NCBI GenBank assembly: GCA_965644295.1
Contig: CBFFRP010000386.1
Location: 1 to 64,000 of the forward strand
DNA from: Paraphysomonas bandaiensis
Taxonomy: Eukaryota; Chrysophyceae
Direction of reading: 5' to 3'
DNA length: 64,000 nt
The translations under genes were made by a program, and so were the position numbers. The notes under the pieces are model-generated. The model saw only the letters and a list, made by a program, of their open reading frames with translations. It did no database searches and was not told the DNA's origin. The stretch's first letter is position 1. The number at the start of each line of letters is the position of its first letter. Of this stretch, positions 45,901 through 57,253 are shown one piece after another.

Positions 45901-46497
45901 CTTGTCGATCTCCTCCAGAATCAGCATCCGTCGTCTGCGTTCCGTCTCAGCAGCATGCATGGCCCACGCACTCCATTTCTTTCTCTCCGCGTCCTCAGCT
46001 GCCAACTCCGACTCAGCTGCATATTGCTTTGAACCCACCCATTCAGCCTGCAGGTCCAACCATTGTTCACTACTCCCGGGAGCACCGTCTCGACTGGGGC
46101 GTTGCGATGTCAACAATCCCTCAGTGAGGCTAAAATGATCATTATTCTGTATGCCAATGAGCCCGCTGAGCCAATCCGTGAAATCAATAGTGTCACTATG
46201 GGTATAGGTGCTCTCCGAAGGCACTCTCTCTCTGGCGTGTCGTCTAGTGTGACCGGAATGACCGCTACTCTGTGAGCGCTTCTCAACTAAGTCCGATGTA
46301 TCTAAATCAAAGTCACTGATATCAGATTCAGCCTCCTTCTGATGAGTCTTCTTTCTTCTTCGTCTTCTTGGAGCTGCTCGTGTTTCTTTAGTCTTCTTTG
46401 GTTTGGATGGAACAGACTGACCACTCGGAACAAACTCAGGAGCATCAGGAGAGAGACTCGTGTGAGTGGCACTTGAGATTGACTCCGGGCTCTTCAT
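42914..46497 (-). CDS. Non-canonical poly(A) polymerase (TRF4/PAPD5-type) with N-terminal TRAF-type zinc fingers
   Basis: Adds short A-tails to nuclear RNAs for exosome decay in known relatives. About nine exons. The N-terminal exon (46497-45425) has a Lys/Arg-rich region, a long charged helix (ERKKWSAWAMHAAETERRRR) and two TRAF-like fingers. The fingers are CPYYKLGCRAVVKKTNIQKH...HC and CPNCVLGCSYIG...HQHLEEGC. Splicing joins this in frame through FMETQMQTVV to the catalytic domain. There, FGSWATGLPGLESDVDLVV holds the first two Asp, SLDISID the third, AYTGGLPSYGIVLLV follows, and IEDPVNVMN is the PAP-associated part. The C-terminus is Ser-rich with QRRGYSM; stop at 42914-42916. Two adjacent genes cannot be fully excluded, but the splice frames join cleanly. 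Confidence 0.85.
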
Positions 46498-46577
46498 ATG
46501 CTGATTTGCCCAGAAGTCGATTAGATAGGAGCTATTTATGATTTCTTCTCTGGATTATTGAGATAGCAGCACACGAC

Positions 46578-46860
46578 TTGCCTACCCACACACACATATA
46601 TATACCGTACCTATCTACCCACCCATTGTACCTACTTACTTACGTACACACATACATACTGCTGTACCTATCAACCGTACCTACTTACCTACACATATAC
46701 ATACTGCCGTACCTATCAACCGTACCTACTTACCTACACACATACATACTGCCGTACCTATCAACTGTACCTACTTACTTACGTACACACATACATACTG
46801 CCGTACCTATCAACTGTACCTACTTACCTACACACATATATAGTCTCCTCCATGTACCTC
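46578..46860. repeat. Minisatellite, about 55-60-bp units
   Basis: Four to five imperfect units built on cataactgccgtacctatcaac-type sequence plus ctacttacctacacacatac. Unit lengths vary with a tta/tac indel. It lies just upstream of the poly(A) polymerase start and may contain part of its promoter. Confidence 0.8.
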
Positions 46861-47889
46861 CCTATCTATCTCTTATCAAGTATTGTGTGCGTAATTCTGG
46901 GTACAACAAAAAACATTCGCCAAAACTCTGCAACAATTTTTGTACACCGTATACCCGGTATACGGCACTGTTAATACAATCACCCTGCTGTTGAATCGTT
47001 GGATTGAGTGTTGTGCTGATTGATGTCAGTGACTCAACAGTATCAGGGCCCTAAGCAACACTTGTGGTAGTGCCCTCGTCAACTGCTTGAGGTGCTGGTT
47101 CCTAACTCGGCCTTCGACCTGTACCATTAGTGAGTATAGAGCACGTCTTACTCTCAGTAGTTGTAGCACAATCAAGTTATAATTATGAGCAGGTGGTAAT
47201 ATATTCTTCTTCTGGGTGCACTCAACCTGTAGTTAGATATTAAGAAGGGCTTACATTAAACAGGCAGATATTGACAATGATTATTTTATTTTAAATATAA
47301 CTTAGTCCTGCGCAGTGGGCCGCTAATTGAAGCTCTATTTTATATGTTTCAAATGCCTAATAGACCTTGATTGGGTTCATAAATTTTAATAATAAATATA
47401 AAGTATAACTATACTCTACTTTGAATAAATTTAGCTGTAATATAGTTTTTACTTTTACTCATGGTTGTATAGTTAAAATAATAACAGAAAAGGGATGTTG
47501 TGTGATAAAGTTACACATGTTACATCATAGGTAAACTTATCCAGAATACCATACATTATTTGACTTGTACGTACTGTTTAACCCAGCAAGAAAATATCTA
47601 GTATAATGGTCACCAGAGAATACAGTTACTAGTACCAAAATGAATGAAAGTGATGTACTTTAAATTATCTAATACGATTGCCGACAGTGAAATACGTTTT
47701 AGCGTAGTAGACAGAATACGAGAAAATATAAACATATTACCATGAAGACTAAAAAATTTAAATAAAAATTTCAATCTCACATCAATCATGTAGTAAATGA
47801 CAAGCTCACAAAAAAGAGACAATGCCAAGTTAAAGACAATACACGTGGGGAAGCAAACGGAAATTGAGGGAACAGACTACTATGAGCTT
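46861..47889. other. AT-rich spacer, no gene
   Basis: Long AT-rich stretch with scattered short frames on both strands. None shows a domain or intron pattern. It may contain old transposon sequence that I cannot identify. Confidence 0.4.
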
Positions 47890-48115
47890 TGCTGTATGTG
47901 AGCATTTAAAAGCCGTAGTTTCTAAGACATTTAAATTATAACCATTACTCAAAGAATACAGTAGTAGCTAACCGTATTGTGAGAACCAATGATATGATAG
48001 CTATATTATAGTACTGAAACTGATATATATATTGACTGTACAAGATAGTGACGATGTAAGATCGTACTAAAAATGGTTGGTGTAGTAGAGATAAACCGAG
48101 TTGGTGAATGATAAT
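47890..48115 (+). repeat. Dispersed repeat, uninterrupted copy
   Basis: Plus-strand copy of the element found in reverse at 18864-19060 and diverged at 54080-54270. Shared words include catttaaattataacc, ctaaccgtattgtgag and tgactgtacaagatag. It continues through the agataaaccgagttggtg segment that in the other copy is split by the LINE, so it marks the empty target. Confidence 0.75.
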
Positions 48116-48738
48116 GAATGATGTATGATATCTCTTATAATTTATAATTTATAATTTTCTTCTTAAAGTGTTCATCTAAGCTTTCTTACGAAGTTCAACT
48201 GCTAAATATGTCGCTTTCAAACATTCAAAATTTTCTTCCGGCCGAAATTTCTCATAAATTGAAACACGGGTAACATCTCAAGAAAGAACAATGAAAAATT
48301 GCTACATATTGGTATTGATGATGGCTCCACTAGCTCTCATATAATGTCAGTTTTCCATATAAGTGGCGTCGACGGCTTGGGAGAAGTTTTAAAATAAAAA
48401 AAATTCATCGAATCTTCTTCTAAAAGAGACAACACAATACACATGCATCATTCAACGGCTGTGAATAATATTTATTAAAATATGTATGGAGAACATAATT
48501 ATAATCTACCGTCCAGGAATTTAAGGAATGCTTATAGAATACGTGGCAGTGACATGAACCTAAACCTATTCAATACTATGAGAACTTCAACTATAAGCTA
48601 ATTACAATATTTCAACTACTGTTATCGCAGTTAGCCTGGCGATATGCTCTTGCATTAGCCCAAGGTTTTCCAATACGCATGAGAAACCTGATATCGGTAA
48701 CATGTAAAACGAAATGAAGAGTTTAGCTCATAGTGATC
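48116..48738. other. AT-rich spacer downstream of the glycosyltransferase
   Basis: 3' flank of the gene that ends at 48739. No gene or named repeat. Confidence 0.4.
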
Positions 48739-51578
48739 CTACCTCTCTAGGTCAACCATGGTTTCATCATATACATCTGTGTAACGTCCCGGTAGAGTTC
48801 TCTTTTGTGGTCCCGCACCATCCTCATCTCTACCTTCATCAACCACATCCAGCGTCCGGACTCTTAATTCGTACGCCTTTTCTTTGTCGATAGCTATACT
48901 CTCTGCAATCGCTACGTATTCCGCCACACTGTCCGCAACCAACTCGCCTCCGAGTCCCACCCTTTCGTAGAAAGCCCCCAAAGGTGATATCGTAGACACC
49001 CATGGGGCACTTCCTAAATGAGAGACTATCTTGTAAGCGAGGTTCGTGGAATACCTACTCTTCATCTGAACCAACGTCTTCCGGAGATCTGAAGACTGTT
49101 GCTGTGTGGGCCGAAGCGTAATCCCAGGTCGCATTGTAACAACGGGAGTCCCAACACTAAGTGCCAGCCCAAGGGGGTGAAGTGATGCGCCAATAGGAAA
49201 AGAATCTAATACTACGTCAGCGCGCCGCATGAGCTGAATCATCCTGGCATCACTGAGAGGAGAGGGTAAAAGGCGAATGCGTTGGTGGAGATTACCACCC
49301 CGAGACCAGAACCGTCTCACTAGTTTCTTAGCCCATTCAACAGAAAGCTGTCGCTGCGGAGTATCGTATTCGGCAAGCGAAGGGGCCTGAGGTGATGCAG
49401 ACGGCAGAACATGTGCATATGCTTCAGGAAGGGCGATAACCACCTGCATGTGCGGCACAGACCGCAGAAGTGTGAAGATCGCCTCGTCCATCAATGGGTG
49501 AACGTAGCTCGGATCTAATGGTAGCAGTGCAACTGCTTGACCTTCAAAGAATACCTGCCCTTCATACTCATTGGGCATGAAATTTGCGTCAATGACTTTC
49601 TCTTCCTCAGGGAAAACGGGCTGTTTCTTGTGTGGAAAGGCCGGTGCCGCCGCTATAGAGACCACTCTGTCGATAGAAGAAGGCGTGAACACTGGCCAAT
49701 CCAGAAGTACAACTTGCTCCGACCAACGTTCTAGTAAGGGAGATCGCCCCTTCTCCCCCTCTCCTGCAAGGTAGGAGTCTTGCGCGTCCGTAGGCAGTAT
49801 GTAGTAGTCAACAGTTGCGGAGCTACAACTGGACCCCCGAGTATAGACACACACCTGCACGGGAGCAATCCTTGTAGACTGTAGGAATACGCTCTGTTGA
49901 TCGGGAAAGGGTTGCCAGTCGGGAAATAGGAGGACATCCAGCTCGAGGCGGTCCAGCACTGCCCATGCTTGTGTGGAGTCGGCAGGGAGGTTAACGATGC
50001 GATGGGCATACTCCGCAATCTTAGAGGTGACAGTGTCGGGAACGAGTGGCAAGGCAATGAGGGTGATTGAAAACATGCGGCGTGCATTAAGATTTCGCAG
50101 TACTCGGTGCAGAATAAACTGCCCCACTGCATGACCATTAAAGTGTCCTCCAAGTATACCTACGACAAATATTGCGTCATAAACATATCATAGCACCATG
50201 AAATTGACACACCGATTTCAACAGGGACTCTATCTTTAAGTGCGCGGCGGCTATCTCTGCCTCTCGTAGAAGACATAGAGGAGGACGATGTTGCTAGAAT
50301 ATCGTTGCCGTTGTCGCTTACACTACCATGTCCACACATAGATAAATCCAGCTGATGTGTAATCCATTGCTGAGCGGAAATGTTGTGTCTCACGGGACGG
50401 TTGTCAAAGTAATTCTCTACCAGCTCGCCCAACACTGGGGCCATTGGCAAGGCGGACCACCATACCAGCGGCAGTGGCCAGAATACGTCGATTACGTTCT
50501 CCAAGTGAATTTTTCCTTCCTGCGAGGCTGAGTACTGTCCAAGAAACTCTGTCGTGTTGAGGTATGTCTCGATAATATGCCAAACTGAATTTGGAACAAC
50601 GGGATACTCCATCGCGTGTCGAAGTCTTACCACTTGCATTGATACACGTCCTTCCGATGCGACATCGCTCGTATCAAGACCACGGCGCATCATCGCCAAT
50701 CCAATAACTGGTCGTCCTCGTTCGTACAGACTCTGACCCAAGTCAAAGACAAACCTGCCCTTCATTTCTCCCCGCGACATCCAGTCGATTAAGTTCGTAA
50801 AAAATCCGTACAGCTCCAGAGTTGCGCTGGGTATAAATATGAATTCCCCGCGATACACTTTCACCGCAAGGTCTTCCACGCGACTGCGGAGGAGGGGGAG
50901 TCCATGAGTTGCAGATGATTCCACTAGCTTAGTGCGATCTTTGCCGAACAAACTGGACAGCTTTTGAAGCTTACTATCCAAAGAATTCAGAATGCGGGAA
51001 ACATAAAACTTCGCCTCGTGTACTTTTCCTTCTGTCAGGAGAATGGTCGATAGGTATATTAGTATCAATGTATCGGACTCCTTATAAAACAAGCAGTTCT
51101 TGAAGTGCATTTTCGCTCTATCGACATCTTCCTTATCCAGTAATAACAATCCTAGTTGAAAGTGTGCTTCGTGTGGCTCCTTCGAATAAGACATGGCTTC
51201 ATATAAGAGCAATTCCGCTCGTTGGTAGAAGCCCATCATCTTCAGTAGTTTGGACATGGACAGGAACACATCATATCGTTCTTCCATAGGCATCTCTCCA
51301 AACATATAAGGGTGTCTGATGAGCTGTCCATACTCATGTAAAGCCGCTTGAATCATCTGTTCTGATGCCTTCTTGTCAGCGAGAGCCTTCATAGACTTCC
51401 ATGCGGGCTCGAGTGACACCTCAGGCAGCTCAAAGGGTTCTGTCACACCCTCCAATACATGATGACTAACAATACGGGGCTCATCGTCACCACGTATTCG
51501 ATCATGACTAAATACTTGTGAATAGATTACTGGAATCCATATGAGAGTTAAACATATCCACCTCATATACCGCTCCAT
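48739..51578 (-). CDS. Secretory-type TPR glycosyltransferase (GT41/OGT-like)
   Basis: Two exons (51578-50213 and 50159-48739, 53-bp intron). The start ERYMRWICLTLIWIPVIYS is a signal peptide or anchor. TPR-like helices follow: YQRAELLLYEAMSYSKEPHE, AHFQLGLLLLDKEDVDRAKM and TILLTEGKVHEAKFYVSRIL. The catalytic half starts across the intron with VPVEIGILGGHFNGHAVGQF, resembling the OGT G-x-x-S/G-x-x-F-x-x-H entry. It ends with the donor-site segment RRADVVLDSFPIGASLHPLG and VGTPVVTMRPG. This is like O-GlcNAc/O-Fuc transferases of GT41, but a signal peptide would place it in the secretory pathway, unlike nucleocytosolic OGT. Substrate unknown. Confidence 0.82.
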
Positions 51579-51764
51579 ACACTATAATACACTACACTAC
51601 ACTATATATACTATACACTATACACTGTATGGGATACGCTGTACTGCTATATCTTTAAGAGGTCAAGAAGTTCAACAGCCTTTCCTAATTAGACATGCAA
51701 AACACTTCCTCCCGATTACATATACCATTCCACTGTACCAACAATCACATACTGGAAGTTACGT
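51579..51764. promoter_or_regulatory. Divergent intergenic region, glycosyltransferase / ORAI-like gene
   Basis: Short stretch upstream of the glycosyltransferase start, with actata repeats (51580-51630). Together with the tatg tract at 51765-51990 it separates the two divergent genes. No specific promoter motif assigned. Confidence 0.35.
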
Positions 51765-51990
51765 TATGTATGTATGTATGTATGTATGTATGTATGTATG
51801 TATGTATGTATGTATGTATGTATGTATGTATGTATGTATGTATGTATGTATGTATGTATGTATGTATGTATGTATGTATGTATGTATGTATGTATGTATG
51901 TATGTATGTATGTATGTATGTATGTATGTATGTATGTATGTATGTATGTATGTATGTATGTATGTATGTATGTATGTATGTATGTATGTA
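51765..51990. repeat. Long tetranucleotide microsatellite (TATG)n, about 56 units
   Basis: 226 bp of perfect tatg repeats, complementary in phase to the acat tract at 39233-39684. Like that tract it lies between a divergent gene pair. MYVC-repeat frames are artefacts. Confidence 0.98.
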
Positions 51991-52142
51991 TCTGTTGTTT
52001 GAAGACGTGTAATTATCAGCAGAGTTTGCTTCTCTGTGTATAGGGAATGGTGCGGTCTCCCTTGTTTACGTTTTATTGTTTCTGTTGATTTGATTTAGAG
52101 TCGTGTCTGTGTCAGTGTGTTTGTTGTCTGTAGAATTTCATC

Positions 52143-53807
52143 ATGCTGAGAGCGGAGCAACTCGCGCTCATTCAAGAGGTTCACAGTATCTTTCAATATG
52201 TTTACCTGAATGACTGGTATCGCGTATATTAACAGGCTAATCAACAGCTGCTTGCGATCCGAGCAGCGGAGATGGACTATTATGTGGCTGCATTCTCTAG
52301 TTTTGGGACACAGGCCTCCCTTATCGCAGGATTTACTTTAGGTTGTTATTGTATTACGCTTGTGTTGTTTGTAATATAGATTTAGGAACATTGACGGGAC
52401 TAGATGTCGCCTCTTATTCTGTAAGTGAGGTATGGAGAGCTGTATTCTGGATATCTACTAGCATATCTATGGCGGCGTCAATACATTGCGTGCTCACCAC
52501 TACGTTCGCTAATATATACGGACCAAATTTAGCGTTGCGGGGACCCTCTGGGTTAGTGTTATACTTTAATACTTCTTGTCTGTAAATAATTCCATCATTG
52601 CAGGTCTATGGTGCGCGCCGTAAAGGGAATGATTGCTGAGAAGTCTGGTATATTCGTGTCTTTTATTATAGCTCTCGTGGCCTTCCAGTGCATGACATTA
52701 GCGACTACCTGGGTGGTGATGAAGTTTTATGGTGCATGTGTTTGTACCGTGCTTCTTATTGGCGGTGGAGTGTACTGGTACAAGTATTGCCTGAGGATTT
52801 ATAACCGCTTCAAGTTCATAGAACCGGACATCGAATGGCGTAATAGTGACATGGAGAATTCCAATCTCGCTACCACTGCCTCTTACAATAGCAAGGAACC
52901 AAAGCGCGCACCTGCGGTTAATACAGATAGCTCCTTTGAGGGGTGCGTTCGTACATATTTGATGCTAATGTTTGACTAAATTGTTTGTGTGGGATGCTGT
53001 GTACCAGATCTCATAATTCGGATGATCGTGGCGGGGATTCAGTTTCTTCCAGTCAACGAAGCCAAACATCTTCATTCATGTCGTTTATGTGGCGATCGAA
53101 AGGGAAAGACCAGCGGACTGATGGGTCTCATATCCCTTCCGCTACAGAAAGAGCACTGCAAGCGGCGGCGGCTCCTGTTGAGATGCAAGGATACATGTCC
53201 GAAGGGGTGTCTTCCCGAAAGGGGTCGAAAGTAGAATGGGCTCGTAGATATTTCGTTTTGAAGGTAAGTTTAGTTGTAGGAATTATTGCTATGGTTATGA
53301 TTTTATAAATATGTATTAGGGATGCAGAATGTTATCTTATAGACGGCGAGAGGTACATGGCATTTATTATTTACTCTTCACTCTTCAATGTATGAATTGT
53401 AATCAACAGGACTTTGAGGCGGATGCATCTAACAGTATCAGAAGCCGTCCATTGGACTTGTTTGGGTTGGTTTTACTCTAAAACTACATCACCCTTGCTG
53501 AACTTAACCGTATGCCCTGCTTAGGTATGCCGTAATTAGTTCCTCACGCGAAGCCTGTCCTCCATATGAGATCCTCCTTCAGGTGGAATAGCACTGTACA
53601 GATTTTAAACCAATTTAATATTTTGCACCTTCAGCCTGAAGATCCCGATGACGATAGGCGTGCCTGGTGTTTCAGGTTGATTTTTATATTGCTTTTAATT
53701 AAAACATTATGCGTAATTAATGTCATTGACATGTCAGATGCGACACAGAAGAGGAGATGAAATCGTGGATACAAACATTTACCATTGCTGTTCGACAGGA
53801 GTACTAG
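52143..53807 (+). CDS. ORAI-like four-helix membrane protein with C-terminal PH domain
   Basis: About nine exons, first MLRAEQLALIQE (52143). After splicing, four hydrophobic helices appear: SSFGTQASLIAGFTLDLGTL, AVFWISTSISMAASIHCVLT, GIFVSFIIALVAFQCMTLAT and ACVCTVLLIGGGVYWYKYCL. Helix 1 and the IYGPNLALRGP loop after helix 2 recall ORAI store-operated Ca2+ channel topology. A Ser-rich linker leads to a PH domain: GYMSEGVSSRKGSKVEWARR then YFVLK, GCRMLSYRRRE, IRSRPLDLFGYAVISSSREA, RRAWCFRCDTEEEMKSWIQT, ending VRQEY. Several exons here are only about 30-60 bp. The stop is at 53805-53807. The ORAI assignment is by pattern, less sure than the PH domain. Confidence 0.72.
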
Positions 53808-54364
53808 TGAACGTGTGTCACTGTCGCAGCTGTGAGTTCCAGTATTGGTTGTACTGAAATATATATTTATATACACAAATTCTAACAAATATACTAAATA
53901 CATATGTAAGCTTGGAATAACTTGTAATGGCTTGACTCTACTGAACATAAACTTCCGGACCGACAGTGAAAAAATGATAGTACGCAGTTTTAAGTTTGAA
54001 GTAGGTTAATAAATACTACTTTGCAGTAGTTGTGCAGTATTTCTAATAGACACTCTTGTTAAGTTTTGATTGTTTTGTACGCAATTAAAGCTCCATTGCA
54101 AGGTATTTAAATTATGGCCGTTACTTGAATGTAATACAGTAGCTAAAAAAGTAGTACATGAACTCATGATAAGATATGAATTATGTTAGTAAAACTGAAA
54201 TATATTGACTATATAACGTTGTCACTACCTAATATCCTTTGATATTGGTTGGTAATATATATAGATGACATAGATTTAGCGAATTACAACATTACAACAA
54301 ATTGATTATTGAGTACGCCAAGGTCACCAAGAGAGCTCGACTTAGATATTAATATATTATGAGG
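53808..54364. repeat. Spacer with diverged copy of the dispersed repeat
   Basis: 54080-54270 resembles 47890-48095 (ggtatttaaattat, cgttacttgaatg, aatacagtagcta, gaaatatattgactat) with many substitutions. The rest is AT-rich 3' flank of the ORAI-like gene. Confidence 0.6.
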
Positions 54365-54740
54365 ACTTCGCCCTCAACAAAGTCGGACTCGCACCTTTTC
54401 GTGGTGTTCTGGGGGATAAGTACCGGAGATATTTCTCCGGGAAACTAACGTGAGCCGCATATTATATAGTCAGCAGATATATTGTTCTGCCCACTCATAG
54501 CCAAATGCTTGTGTGGTACAAGGGACACTAACAAGTGTCACTTGTGTAGACGTCTTTGGGCCCTGACGAATAAACAGGCATCCGGGAATGGGCCCACCAG
54601 AAGGGTAACCGGGGTATTAGGCTGCCTGCTGAAGTTAAGCATCCGGGATGTTCACCTTAAGAACTCAAAACACCTGAAGTCAGCAGATGTCAGGTATATC
54701 AACATTCTGCTTGCTCCCTGCGTTTGCTTTGAGTGATTGA
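54365..54740 (+). mobile_element. Longest copy of the SINE-like repeat, 5' and middle parts
   Basis: Contains caacaaagtcggactcgcac, gtaccggagatatttctccg, gctccaaatgcttgtgtgg-type, ctgacgaataaacaggcatc, ggtaaccggggtattaggc and gttaagcatccggg. The end (gtcaggtatatcaacattct, 54668-54732) is shared in reverse with the 3' region of the decayed LINE at 35020-35085. The hairpin tail itself is missing. With 42045-42370 it suggests a full repeat of about 450-500 bp. The reverse complement of ggactcgcacc resembles a pol III B box with one mismatch, but the strand is opposite to the tail. Confidence 0.6.
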
Positions 54741-55094
54741 TGCTGAGTATGAGTTCACATTATTCGGTATCTGTGTGGCCAATGACCGAGGTAATGCGTC
54801 AAACTTTCCTCATGGATGCATGGCAATGGCAATGATGTGATTAGACCTGTCATGTCTTCTCACACGTCTACTGCCTAGTCTTGGTTTCTCCTGACCCAGG
54901 TCATTGAGATTATATCAAGGCTCTGGCACTGTTCTCCAAGCAGTGTCAGGTACATTTGTGGTGCTTTAAATTATGTTATTCTTGCTTAGTAGGTTTTCAT
55001 CCGAGCGGGGAAGGTGCACGGTTTCCTACTAGTGTAAGTCACTCGGGAGAAGAGTGCAAGGTGGATGCATGTGCTGGATGAGTGCACACAATGG
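54741..55094. other. Spacer, no gene
   Basis: Unique-looking sequence before the 55-kb duplication. No coding frame was recognised. Confidence 0.4.
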
Positions 55095-55540
55095 AGGGAA
55101 GATATTGGAGTCAGCTTGAATTTGTAACAGATTTTGGTAGATGTCTGTTTCATGCGTCAGTGTGCAAAATTGCACCAGTGAGACCGCTTCGTGACCGTGG
55201 GAGGACCCGGCGCTATAGAGCTACTTTATTCTCCCTTCCAGACTACCTGCTGCTGTGAACACCACCTTGAAGAGGGCCGCATATACAGGAGACATATGCC
55301 GAAGACACCGACCGCAAGTTGTTTGTGTTAGGACAAGTAGATTGGGCAGGAGCGTATGATCCGGCTTAAACACGCAACTCGTCGTATGCCCATGTAGCTA
55401 ACTAAACCGTGTTGTATAGTTGAGCTTTTGTCGGTGCATGCAATAGTAACTAGATGAGAGTCATGTTATGCATAGTGTCGCGCGAGTTGTTAGGTTGGTC
55501 GCGGCAACGCACAAGCTTGCGCTTCTTAATAATCAGATTT
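55095..55540. repeat. Direct duplication, unit 1
   Basis: Matches 55660-56030 in order: agaccgcttcgtgacc, gggaggacccggcg-type, ctgctgtgaacaccacct, gccgcatatacagga, caactcgtcgtatgc, gtgttgtatagttg and agtcatgttatgc. It ends in gcaacgcacaagcttgcgct, a word also present at 56304 and close to the LINE-tail word acgcacaagc. It may be an unknown transposon. Confidence 0.7.
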
Positions 55541-55659
55541 TCCATTATGAGGACTTCGTTTTTGAGCAAAAAAATGTACTAAGTAGCATGAATATCGCAC
55601 GCCTCTATTGATAGATTCGAGAACTAGAGCATTCTGTCATATCCAGCTGTCTAGTCTTG

Positions 55660-56030
55660 TTAACATAATGGAGTCGGCTTAAACTATAGTAGCCGATTTT
55701 GGTAGACGTTTGCAAATGTTAAATGTGAGACCGCTACGTGACCTGGGAGAACACGGTGTACAGTAGGTCTAACGTACTCACCTGCTGTGATCACCACCTC
55801 TTGAAAGGCCCTCCTATATAGATTTGCCGCATATATACAGGACAGATAATATGCTGAAAACACGCACCACAGGTTGTGTGTGCTAGGACAAGCACGTTGA
55901 TCTGGCAGCATCAGGCAACTCGTCGTATGCAAGCATGTAGATAATTTAATCGTGTTGCATAGTTCAGCATGCAATGGTAACTAGATGGAAGTCATGCTAT
56001 GCTTAGTGTCACGCAAGCGGTGTCATGTTT
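55660..56030. repeat. Direct duplication, unit 2
   Basis: Diverged second copy of 55095-55540 at about 550 bp distance. Indels of 10-40 bp separate them. Frames here are shadows. The spacer 56031-56330 ends with the same gcaacgcacaagcttgcgct word. Confidence 0.7.
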
Positions 56031-56339
56031 TTTTTATGTGTTCCTACTTAATTGAATATGCCATTTGTTCCTACTAAACTAAAAGTGACAGTTGAGCCGA
56101 ATTTAAATACAGTAGTAGCATTAATTTGCTTTTTACGTAGTACGAATGTTTGAAAAATGAAGTAGGCTCGATTGCCATTTTTAATGGAATAGGAACGGCC
56201 GCAAATATTTTAGTAGGAGCAAGGAGCAAGTGGCACTTTGCAGTTACGTGGAGGAACGTCGGTTAAATTTAGAATTTAGTAGGGAAATATGTTTGTTGAA
56301 GCAACGCACAAGCTTGCGCTTCTTATAAATTCTATATAT

Positions 56340-56790
56340 TATCAAGAAGTTACGACGACAGCTTGACACCCAGTATCGATCGACCAAGTATATATTTAGT
56401 ACAACTAACGTTGTGGAGTGTTTTTTTCATGACACACTTGCGACAAAGAATGAAGACCCCACGACGCCTCAAACTGCTGCTCTTCCTTCGCTTCAACAAG
56501 CACTTGTGGACTACAAAGACAGTGCAAAGGGTCATCGATGATGGACCGTCTCATGACGTCGTCGGTATGAGGGGTTGAAATACTTAGAGTACATTGTTTT
56601 TGGGATTTCATCATCATGTTGTAACCCCTCTACATAAACAACCTCTACACCACTACTAACTAGTTACTACCGATCGAGCTAATCTTTTTTATTAGCGCCC
56701 AATATATTTCAATATAATATTGAACATATTTATTAATTATTTTTTGTTTCTGCTGGCAATATATTGTTATTGTTATCGCCCCCGTTCTAT
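56340..56790 (+). mobile_element. hAT-like element remnant, uninterrupted copy
   Basis: The plus frame starting near 56343 reads KKLRRQLDTQYRSTKYIF and then STTNVVECFF, then TPQTAALPSLQQALVDY, stopping after about 80 codons. STTNVVE-FF corresponds to the hAT dimerisation entry. The 3' part to ggcaatatattgttattgtt (56755-56775) is noncoding and is the probable element end. It is inverted relative to 41265-41900. Confidence 0.6.
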
Positions 56791-57253
56791 ATACCATTCA
56801 CGACCTCGTACAAGCGGATCCACACGATCAATTGTATTGACAGAGACAACTCAGTGAACAGTAAAGCAAATCTGAAGTTTGCAAACCAATAAATTGTTAC
56901 CCATTCCTATGGGATCTGTAATCTGTACGACATACATTGTTACAGTCGGCGGTAAGTGCTATGATTCAGTGCAGAAGGGGTCGTACCTAAAGCATGTCAT
57001 ACGAAGAAACTATCGGTAATTCAGCATCCATTATATTATTATGACTGCAACAAATGTTTGGCACACATCAGCCAAACAACAAATAAGTCAATAACACTAT
57101 AAATCACACAAAAAGAGTAATCATTCATCATTCGCCATTAAAATTGTGTCGTCAATTTCCATGGAACAGTGTAAAATTTCCATATTATCATTTGATCTTC
57201 AAAGACACGTTAATACATCCGCGCCGTCACACATGGCAACGACTAGCCAACGA
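56791..57253. other. Spacer, no gene
   Basis: AT-rich sequence between the hAT remnant and the stop of the bZIP gene. It includes the 3' flank of that gene. Confidence 0.4.

Noticed and set aside
51541-52043. Plus-strand frames with MYVC repeats
   Set aside because: Same artefact from the tatg tract.
54376-54400. tRNA-like B box (reverse complement of ggactcgcacc)
   Set aside because: It has one mismatch and lies on the strand opposite to the repeat's tail. No A box or cloverleaf was found, so it is mentioned only as a possibility.
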